NCBI RefSeq assembly: GCF_000188695.1
Contig: NW_004754918.1
Span: 427,854-437,853 of the forward strand
Length of the DNA stretch: 10,000 nt
Source: Salpingoeca rosetta
Lineage: Eukaryota; Opisthokonta; Choanoflagellata; Craspedida; Salpingoecidae
Reading direction: 5' to 3'
The position numbers were made by a program, and so were the translations under genes. Below the pieces are notes generated by a model. That model saw nothing but the letters and a program-made list of their open reading frames with translations, searched no databases and was not told the DNA's origin. This document shows, in pieces, positions 1 to 10,000 of this stretch. Numbering within the stretch: the stretch's first letter is position 1; every line of letters begins with the position of its first letter.

Positions 1-35
1 CACACGGCGTCGCGCAAGCGGTACACGACCTCTCA

Positions 36-3666
<3,631 letters not shown>

Positions 3667-4118
3667 CGTTGGAGTGGGGAGGGGTTGGTGGGTGAGGGCA
3701 GTGGGGTTGTGCAGTGTGGTGGGGAGGACGGGGTCGTTGCAAAAATGTTTATTTGGGTCAGACACGTTTTTCAAAAGGGAGAATATTGGGTGTGTGGTGG
3801 GGAGCAATCTCAGGAGCGGTGAGTGGGCCACCGGGAATGCAGACGCACCCTTTTGTTGTTGGCAACGCGCCGCGGCAAACAAAAAAACGCTTTCACAGTC
3901 AGCTCGCTCGCCAACTCCCCAGCGATTCACCACTTGTCATCAAACACATCGCATCCAACAACACCAACCAGTCCAGACACACGCGCACACACGCACACAC
4001 ATACGCACACACGTTGTTACACACGTTGTTACACACGCCTACGTACACACACCTACGTACACACGGCTACCACACACACAGGTACAGACGCACAGGCACA
4101 CAATCGTCGTCCGCACAG
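3667..4118. promoter_or_regulatory. Divergent intergenic region between the transposase and coiled-coil genes
   Basis: About 450 bp separate the proposed minus-strand ATG (3666) from the plus-strand ATG (4119), so both promoters and 5' UTRs should be here. On the minus strand an AT-rich AAATAAACA (complement of TGTTTATTT, 3746-3754) could be TATA-like, and it also matches a forkhead-type core. The right half is CA-rich and probably 5' UTR of the plus gene. The start ATG directly follows CCGCACAG, which could also be a splice acceptor, so a 5' UTR intron is possible. No firm core promoter element is seen. Confidence 0.45.
4011..4065. repeat. Two adjacent short tandem duplications in the 5' UTR/promoter
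   Basis: ACGTTGTTACAC is repeated exactly at 4011-4022 and 4023-4034. It is followed by CCTACGTACACACA at 4038-4051 and a copy with one change at 4052-4065. Both sit about 60-110 bp upstream of the coiled-coil start codon. Confidence 0.9.
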
Positions 4119-6208
4119 ATGGGCGATTACTATCGTGGGCGGCCAATGCGGTCATCAGCCATGGATCCCCGGATGGCACGTGGCGGTGTCGCGGGTGGCG
4201 GTGTTGGAGGGTACCAGAGCTTGGATCGGGCAAGGATGATGTCCTCGTTCGAGTACAGGAACAGGCAACACCAACAGCAGGCTGGGCCGGGCGTGGGCAT
4301 GGGTATGGGCGTTGGCGGCGGCTACATGGGCGGTGGCATGGGAGGCCGCCAGTACTCAGGCCACATGGATGATGGCATGGGCCCCGCACCGCCAACGCGA
4401 CAGGGCTCAGACTCGGCCTCGGAGCGATACACGCGGCTCCTGGAACGCGACATCGAGACGCTGCGCGAAGAGCTGCGAGCTGCGCGGGAAAAGGCAGAGA
4501 ACCCAGAGCTGCTGCGCGAGCTCAGGGATGCACAGGAGGCGCTGCGCCACGAGAAGCAGATTGTGGGGGATCTCGAGCGGCAGGTGGCTGCTGGCGAGAC
4601 CACGGCTGCCCAACTCACACACCTCCAGCAGGAGTGCGATCAGCTGCGCCAGGAGTACCGCGAGCAACAGCTCGAGCTCACGCACATGCAGCGCGATCTC
4701 TCGCACGCGCAGGACGCAGCAGCGGCCGCGGAATCGCGCGAGGAGCGGCTCAAGGGTGAGCTGGAGCGTGTGCGGGAGGATGCCAACGCCCGCGACCAGC
4801 GCATCTCCGAGCTGCAGCACGAGAACCTGCAGCTGAAGCGCCAGAGCGACCGCAACAAGGAGGCAGCGGGCCTGCAGCACAGCCGGGAGGTCTCTGGACT
4901 GCAGATGGAGGTGTCCTCGCTGCAGCAGCGCGTGGCATCGCGCGAACACGAGCTCAAGTCCCGCGAGCACACCATCGAGACGCTGCAGAACCAGCTGAAA
5001 AAGGAGGTGGAGCGCAGCAGGGAGACGCAGGGCGAGTACGAGAAGACAGTGGCGCAGCTGCGGCAGGCGCGCGAGGAGCTGGAACGCACGCTCCGGTCGA
5101 CGGTGCAGGACAACGAGGCCAAGGACGCCACGCTGGGCAGCAAGGAGGACCTCATCTCCACCCTGGAGGAGCAAAAAGCGGACATGCAGGCGCACATGGA
5201 CGAGCAGCGGTCGACAATTGCGTCGCTGCGAGACGACATCACGGCTCTCACGGCTGCCCAGGCGGAGAAGGACGAGGAGATTGAGAAGCTGACGGGGCAG
5301 GTGTCGTCGTTGGAGACGCAGGTGCTGACGGCGGATGAGCTGCGGCAGGCCGAGGAGGAGCGTGTGGAGCGACAGCGCAAGCTGTACGATGAGTTGGCGG
5401 AGATCCTGCAGGCCACGGAGGGCCAGCGGCAGAGCGGGATGGTGAGCAGCAAGGCGCGCGAGGTTGTTGCTGCGCGCGATGCCCTGGAGGCAGACTTGCA
5501 GGCCCTGCGCAAGGAGTTTGCAGTTGTGCAGCGGGAAAGCAACGCCAAGGACACAACCATTGCGCAGATGGAGCGGGCAGCGGAACGAAACGCCGCAGAG
5601 CGCGAGCGCATGGACGGCGAGGCGACGTCGCTTCGGGAGGAGTTGCTTGCACGCACGCGCGAGCTGAAGGATGCTACCATTGCGCAAGAATCGCTCACCC
5701 GCGAGGCACGGCTGCAGGAGGAGCGCATCGGCAGATACGATGACATCATCGCTGAGAAGGACAAACAAATCGAGGTGTGTGGGTGGTGCGTGTGTGTTGG
5801 GTGTGTGTTGTGCGTGTGTTGTGTTGTGTGTGTGTTGTGTTGTGCGTGTGTTGTGTTGTGTGTGTTGTGCGTGTGTTGTGCGTGTGTTTTTTGTGTGTGC
5901 GTGTGTGTTCTGTGTGCTTGTGTGTCTCTACTGTCCCTATGTGGGTGGGTGCTTCGTCTAGCCCCACGACTCACATGTGCTATCATTGCTCATCAATGCG
6001 CCAGGCGCTGAACCGAAGACTGGACGATGTGCGCGTTGACGGCGACAGCAAAGCAGACGACATGCGAGCCACCATCTCCCGCGCCGAGGAATTGCACCAG
6101 CGCGAGGTTTCACGACTCAAGGCAGAGGTTGCCAACCTCAAGGAGACGGTGCGTGTTTGCTGGTGGATGGCACTTGCCGTGCGTTTGTTTGGGTGCTCAT
6201 CGCATCGC

Positions 6209-6296
<88 letters not shown>

Positions 6297-6598
6297 GTGT
6301 GCGTGTGTGTGTGTGTGGTGCATCATGTGACTTGTTCTGTTTGGTGAGTCTCTTGTCATTCAGTGCCATGACCCTCACCTTTACAACCTCCAACATGTGT
6401 CATTACGCCACCTTATCGACTGCAGAACCGCACGGACCGCTACTATGCAGATGTGTGCCATCGCATCAGCCTTGCGCTCAGTCTGGACACGGATGTCACC
6501 GCGAGTGCACATGCAGAGAACCTCTACCAGGCCATTGAGGCCCTCAAGCGCAGGGTGAGACAGCGCATTGGTGATTTCAATGTTGTTGTTGTTGTTGT

Positions 6599-6676
<78 letters not shown>

Positions 6677-7269
6677 GTGGTGTGTTGTTGTTGTGTGGTG
6701 TGTTTTGCTGGAGCCGTTCTGCCTTGTGAACCGTCCATTTACCAATGCCCGGCATGCGTTGCTTGGTGTCGCCAGGCCGATGTGGCGGAGATGAATGCGG
6801 CCAATGCCCTCAACTCACAATCCGTCAACATCTGGTCGGCCAGCCGCCCTGCAACATCACACGTAAGTTATGGCGCGGAGCATGCATGCACCTGCTTCCA
6901 CTGGTCGTATGTTTGAGGCAGATGGCGTTATGAGTTATCACACCACACTCTGACCACACACACACACACACGTGCACGCTCACATGCACCCATACATACA
7001 CACGTGTGGCCACATTCAGGCGCTGTCTGCGGACCACCTTGACTATGGGCGCATGCGCGGGGAGCGAAGCATGAGAATACGCATGGACGAGCTGGAGGAG
7101 GATGCCGCAAACGCGCGAATCGAGGTGTGTGGGGGGTGGTGCGGGTGCGCGCCCCACATGCGTTGAGAGTTTGGGATCGTGTGGCAAGAGGTGGTTATGG
7201 TGGCACTGTGTACGGCAACTGCTTCCCAAGCACATTTGTACTCCTCCACATGCTCACACCTAACCAAAT

Positions 7270-7301
<32 letters not shown>

Positions 7302-8980
7302 ACACACACACACTGAATTACGCACACTTCTTCACAGTTTGAGGGCTTCAAGCGGGAGGTCGCACGCATGGTGCACTGTAAACATGCACACGATGACGAA
7401 GCCATCCTTGACACGCTGCGGGCAGCACTCAAGGAGCGCACGCACAAACGTAAATATGAACGTGTGAACGTGTGAACGTGCGAAGATTGCTCATAACCAC
7501 GCTGTGTGATGCACGCGATGGTTGTTGCTGTAGTGTGCCAACTACACTGGTGTCGCTCATGGCATCCACACACCCACACACACACACACACACGCATTCA
7601 CACACAAAACGTATTCACGCTCGTATGCATCATTGCTTCTAACACAACACAGCGACGTCTCCGAGCGAGCGGCGGCGCGGCGGACGGAAGCGCGCGGATT
7701 CAGACAACGAATCACACGAACGCGAGATGAAGAAGCTCAAGCGCAAGCTCTCGGCTGCACTCAAGGTCAGCACGCGTGCGCCACACACACACACACATAC
7801 ACACATGCATACATACACGCACGCACACACACATACACACATATACACACATGTATACATGCACGCACGCACACACACACAGCATGAATGGCACCTTTGT
7901 ACTCACATGTACGCATTTACACGTTGTAGACGATTGAGTCGCAAGAGATTTGGATCACCGCCATGGAGAAGAAGCTGAAGCACGCCAAAGGGTGGGTTGT
8001 ACCCTGAAGGGTTGTCATTGCCACGCCCCTTGCCACCGTTTTGTCACGTCAGCAGTGGTGCGAATATATCTGACTGATGCCATTCCCACTCCCATGCACC
8101 GTCAACGTTGTGCTCACCGCCCAAGACATGCGTCCGTGTACATGCGTCTCACCGCAACAGGAGCACGTCTTCACTGCAAGATGAGGAGATTCGCTCCCTT
8201 CAGGCAGAGGTCGCGCACTGGAAGAACCAGGCCATAACGTGAGTGCAAATGGCTTTGCTGCGCATGTACATATACATATGTACATTTGTGTGTGCATGTG
8301 TGTGTATATGTTTATGTGTGTATGTGTAATGGATTTACTTGCTGCTTGCTTGCTTGCCTGTGTCATGCAGTCCTTTGCGTGTTGGTTGTTATGAATTAGC
8401 AGCTGCTCACCACTGCACCGCACCACAACACTCAACCATGAATCAACGCACGCGTGTACAGGAGTCGACCGGCAACTGCGCACGTGAGCACATCGTCCCT
8501 GTCACCGTCCGCGGGCATGCTGGGGCCAAACGACATTCTCGCCTTCAAGAACACCATTTCGGAGCTTGAGGCGCGCTTGCAAAAACACATTGACTTCCGC
8601 GCGAAGGTTTGTTCTTGTCATGCTTTGTGTATGTGCGTGTGTGTGCACACGTGCGTGTGTATGTGTATGTGTGTGTGTATGTGTGTGCGTGTGTATGTGT
8701 GTGTGTGCATGTGCGTGTATGTGCGTGTGTGTGCTGACGGTTAGGCCTCGTAACGCCGCCAAACACTGTCATTGTGCATGATGTCGACTCCGCCTGTTGC
8801 TCACGCCTGCCAACATCTGCAACCGCACAACGCATTGTTTCTTTCGCTCAGGTGATTCGGGCACTGCGCATGCCCGTGATCAGCGCGACAGATGAGGAGA
8901 TCCTGAACGCCATCGACAACGCCGTCAGGGCGAGCGCCTCCAAACGAAGGGAAGAATTTGGCCAACGCACCATCTTCTAA
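4119..8980 (+). CDS. Large coiled-coil protein, 11 exons, ~919 residues, function unknown
   Basis: I do not recognise the family with certainty. Exons are 4119-5774, 6005-6148, 6426-6554, 6776-6862, 7020-7124, 7338-7449, 7653-7765, 7930-7991, 8161-8238, 8462-8606 and 8852-8980 (TAA). All introns are GT-AG, phases match and 2760 nt join without a stop. Residues 1-100 are a Gly/Met/Arg-rich, probably disordered head. Residues about 102-600 are a long coiled coil rich in Glu, Gln, Arg and Leu. The tail has a basic stretch, SPSERRRGGRKR (747-758), which could be a nuclear signal, and more coiled coil near 759-802 and 855-875. A ~36-residue motif recurs at about 606-643, 708-744 and 873-911. No catalytic motif, signal peptide or membrane segment is seen, so a scaffold or cytoskeletal role is likely but inferred. 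The frame stays open upstream to 3714, but that part is CA-rich and not protein-like. ATG 4159 has a better Kozak context (GCCATGG) and is an alternative start. CCDC170-like proteins are one weak family guess. Confidence 0.88.
5775..5932. repeat. Impure TG-rich tract at the start of intron 1
   Basis: Irregular TGTGTTGTG and GTGCGTGTGTTG units begin directly at the GTGTGT donor after residue 552 and fill most of the first 160 bases of intron 5775-6004. The open frame that continues through it is fortuitous; the acceptor is CCAG at 6001-6004. Confidence 0.9.
6210..6317. repeat. (TG)n microsatellite in intron 2
   Basis: About 40 uninterrupted TG units (6210-6291) are followed by two GCGTGTGTGT interruptions. 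The tract lies about 60 bases after the ACG|GTGCGT donor (intron 6149-6425). Long alternating TG can form Z-DNA and should be length-polymorphic. Confidence 0.97.
6581..6676. repeat. (TTG)n trinucleotide tract in intron 3
   Basis: About 32 TTG/GTT units are interrupted by a single C at 6611, then pass into TGTGTGGTGTGTTG. The tract starts 26 bases after the AGG|GTGAGA donor (intron 6555-6775). It is intronic, so poly-Val or poly-Asn/Thr frames across it are not real proteins. Confidence 0.97.
6953..7012. repeat. CA-rich tract in intron 4
   Basis: A short (CA)n of about nine units and impure ACACGTGCAC-type sequence lie just upstream of the ATTCAG acceptor ending at 7019 (intron 6863-7019, donor CAC|GTAAGT). 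Confidence 0.85.
7267..7327. repeat. CA/CACACG tract in intron 5
   Basis: ACACGCACACGCAC units pass into a short (CA)n just before the TTCTTCACAG acceptor at 7337 (intron 7125-7337). Confidence 0.85.
7458..7605. repeat. Short tandem repeats in intron 6
   Basis: An 8-bp unit, GAACGTGT, occurs nearly three times at 7458-7480, right after the donor (C|GTAAAT at 7450). A separate (CA)n with ACCCACAC units lies at about 7567-7605. The acceptor is ACACAG at 7652. Confidence 0.85.
7780..7881. repeat. CA/TA-containing tract in intron 7
   Basis: Impure CACACA, CATACA and CACGCA units fill the middle of intron 7766-7929, which ends in TTGTAG. Confidence 0.88.
8264..8335. repeat. Inverted repeat and TG/TATG tract in intron 9
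   Basis: The arms ATGTACATAT (8264-8273) and ATATGTACAT (8276-8285) form a 10-bp inverted repeat around AC, about 25 bases after the AC|GTGAGT donor. A TGTGTATG-type tract follows up to about 8330. Confidence 0.85.
8622..8733. repeat. TG-rich tract in intron 10
   Basis: Impure GTGTATGTGTGTGCG units lie in intron 8607-8851, which ends with a good polypyrimidine tract and TTTCGCTCAG. Confidence 0.9.
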
Positions 8981-9426
8981 TCTGCTGATGTGTGTGTGTG
9001 TGAGTGTGAGTGTGTGTGTGTGAAGCCTTAGGAAGGGCGCGCGTGGTAGGGGAAGGGCGCGATTCCCAGAGATGTTTAGGCGTTCGCTGCAGTGGTGATG
9101 TGTGCAGCATGTCGCTGTGCTACGTTGTGTTGTTTGGTGTTGTTGTGTGCCATAGCTGCATCTTTTTTTGTTTGTTTCTTGTGCGTTTATGCGATCCGTT
9201 CAACCTTATGTGAACCTTGTCCACACCAACTGCTCAACTGAAGAACTGACATTCTCGTGTCAGTTGCTTGTTACTGTTGCTTTCTCTTGCTCGCTTGCCT
9301 GCATATTTGTTGCTGGCAGTGCTTGCTAGCTTGTATTGTTTCTCCATCCATTGTACATCAAATGTCATGCGACATGGTGAAATTGATGTGGTGCAGTGAT
9401 GTGGTGCAGTGATGTCAGAGGCAGAC
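8981..9426. other. 3' flank of coiled-coil gene; no coding sequence seen
   Basis: The stretch after the TAA holds a short TG tract (8988-9020), a T-rich run near 9160-9180 and an 8-bp inverted repeat, AACTGACA (9244-9251) with TGTCAGTT (9258-9265), around a 6-base loop. No AATAAA or ATTAAA signal was found, so the poly(A) site cannot be placed. The part nearer 9400 may already belong to the MCM5 upstream region. Confidence 0.6.
9384..9409. repeat. 13-bp tandem duplication upstream of the (CA)n block
   Basis: TGATGTGGTGCAG is repeated exactly twice at 9384-9396 and 9397-9409, followed by a further partial copy, TGATGT. Confidence 0.9.
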
Positions 9427-9495
9427 ACACACGCATGACAGACACACACACGCACACACACACGCACACACACACGCACACACACACACACACAC

Positions 9496-9555
<60 letters not shown>
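9427..9555. repeat. (CA)n microsatellite upstream of the MCM5 promoter
   Basis: CACACACG-interrupted CA units run into a purer (CA)n after the AACAC interruption near 9496. The tract ends about ten bases before the first E2F site. Confidence 0.96.
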
Positions 9556-9556
<1 letters not shown>

Positions 9557-9558
<2 letters not shown>

Positions 9559-9793
9559 CACCTGTTTTGGCGCCAAATTGGTGGATACGGCGCGAAATGT
9601 AAGTCTCGATATCCACACAATTTAAAGCAAACAAGCAGAGTGCGTACTTTCCGCACGTACTTTCCGCACAAACAAAACACAGCGAGCAGTCAGTGGAGAC
9701 AGTGCGGCAACACTCCACCAACCACAACCAGCAGTCACACAGCTTCATCAGTCAGCGACGACCACACAGTAGTCACACACACAACACAGCACC
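9557..9793 (+). promoter_or_regulatory. MCM5 promoter with two consensus E2F sites
   Basis: TTTTGGCGCCAAA at 9565-9577 is a palindromic E2F consensus. GGCGCGAAA at 9589-9597 reads TTTCGCGCC on the other strand and is a second consensus site. They lie about 217-229 and 197-205 bp upstream of the MCM5 ATG. A TTTAAA (9621-9626) could serve as a weak TATA-like element. E2F/DP control of MCM genes at G1/S is established in animals and plants; the site calls are by sequence only. Confidence 0.75.
9643..9668. repeat. Perfect 13-bp tandem duplication in the MCM5 promoter
   Basis: CGTACTTTCCGCA occurs twice back to back at 9643-9655 and 9656-9668, between the TTTAAA and the start codon. The ACTTTCCGC core is loosely E2F-like but one base short of TTTSSCGC. 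Confidence 0.92.
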
Positions 9794-10000
9794 ATGTCTG
9801 GGTGGGATGAAGGACAGCTGTTCTACTCCGACCCCATCACCGGGGATACGGGCGGCGACAACGAGCGCGTGATTGCAAAGAAGGCGTTCTTGGAGTTCCT
9901 GTTGCAGTACAGACAGGACAATGTCTTCGTGTACAGGGATCTCTTGCGACGTCACTACCACCTCAAAGTGTTCAACTTGGAGGTGGACTTGGATCATCTC
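9794..10000 (+). CDS. MCM5: DNA replication licensing factor MCM5, N-terminal 69 residues, cut by window end
   Basis: MCM5 is one of the six AAA+ subunits of the MCM2-7 helicase that is loaded on origins in G1 and unwinds DNA in S phase. The visible 69 residues open with MSGWDEGQLFYSD, matching the characteristic MCM5 start (MSG-[FW]-D ... FYSD). They continue with FLEFLLQYR (32-40) and YRDLLRRHYHL (47-57), the conserved start of the MCM N-terminal helical domain. The zinc motif, Walker A/B and arginine finger lie beyond the window. The ATG has A at -3 (CACCATG), and stretches upstream are not protein-like. No intron is seen in the part present. The gene follows the coiled-coil gene on the same strand, about 810 bp downstream. 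Confidence 0.93.
   Translation, partial: MSGWDEGQLFYSDPITGDTGGDNERVIAKKAFLEFLLQYRQDNVFVYRDLLRRHYHLKVFNLEVDLDHL

Noticed and set aside
3746..3754. Forkhead-type site TGTTTATTT in the divergent promoter.
   Set aside because: A single short AT-rich match is expected by chance; it is kept only as a possible TATA-like element of the minus gene.
3714..4118. In-frame N-terminal extension of the coiled-coil protein upstream of 4119.
   Set aside because: The extension would encode His/Thr-rich CA-repeat sequence and is better explained as 5' UTR. It cannot be fully excluded without transcripts.
4407..5986. Two long antisense open frames of about 450 residues opposite the first exon of the coiled-coil gene.
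   Set aside because: They are Leu/Arg- or Ser/Arg-rich shadows of GC-rich coiled-coil codons (GAG, CAG, CTG) and show no domain. The sense frame has clear heptads and splice junctions.
5775..6011. Cys/Val-rich C-terminus read through the TG tract after residue 552 of the coiled-coil protein.
   Set aside because: GAG|GTGTGT is a usable donor, and the exon from 6005 continues the coiled coil in the same phase. Read-through would give TG-repeat peptide.
6524..6794. Poly-Asn, poly-Thr or poly-Val protein across the (TTG)n tract.
   Set aside because: The tract is bounded by a GTGAGA donor at 6555 and a GCCAG acceptor at 6775, with matching phase on both sides.

Overview
The window looks like nuclear DNA of an intron-rich, GC-rich eukaryote. 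No bacterial gene layout is visible. Three protein genes can be supported, and two of them only by joining exons across GT-AG introns of about 90-280 bp (one is 1.37 kb). The mix of short introns in nearly every gene, canonical E2F sites upstream of an MCM gene, and very abundant CA/TG microsatellites fits a unicellular holozoan such as a choanoflagellate. That assignment is inference, not proof.

Left third (1-3666, minus strand): a multi-exon gene runs off the left edge. It encodes a MULE (Mutator-like) transposase with three N-terminal C2H2 zinc fingers. The first two catalytic Asp residues and the CxxH motif are visible; the catalytic Glu lies outside the window. Seven exons join in frame with matching intron phases and no stops, so the gene looks intact. 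Its second intron (about 2040-3404) is filled by a striking minisatellite: five copies of a ~118-bp unit separated by variable CA-rich spacers.

Middle (3667-4118): a short divergent intergenic region, CA-rich towards the right, with two small tandem repeats. Next, 4119-8980 (plus strand) is an 11-exon gene for a ~919-residue coiled-coil protein. It has a Gly/Met-rich head, a ~500-residue coiled coil, and a tail in which one ~36-residue motif appears three times. Nine of its ten introns hold a CA, TG or TTG tract, including a long (TG)n and a ~96-bp (TTG)n.

Right end: 8981-9793 holds the 3' flank of the coiled-coil gene, a (CA)n block and the promoter of the third gene. The promoter carries two consensus E2F sites and a 13-bp tandem duplication. 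From 9794 to the window end lies the N-terminus of MCM5, a subunit of the MCM2-7 replicative helicase. The coiled-coil gene and MCM5 are consecutive on the same strand, with nothing showing that they function together. The MULE gene is an independent mobile-element gene head-to-head with the coiled-coil gene. No tRNA, rRNA or CRISPR array was seen.
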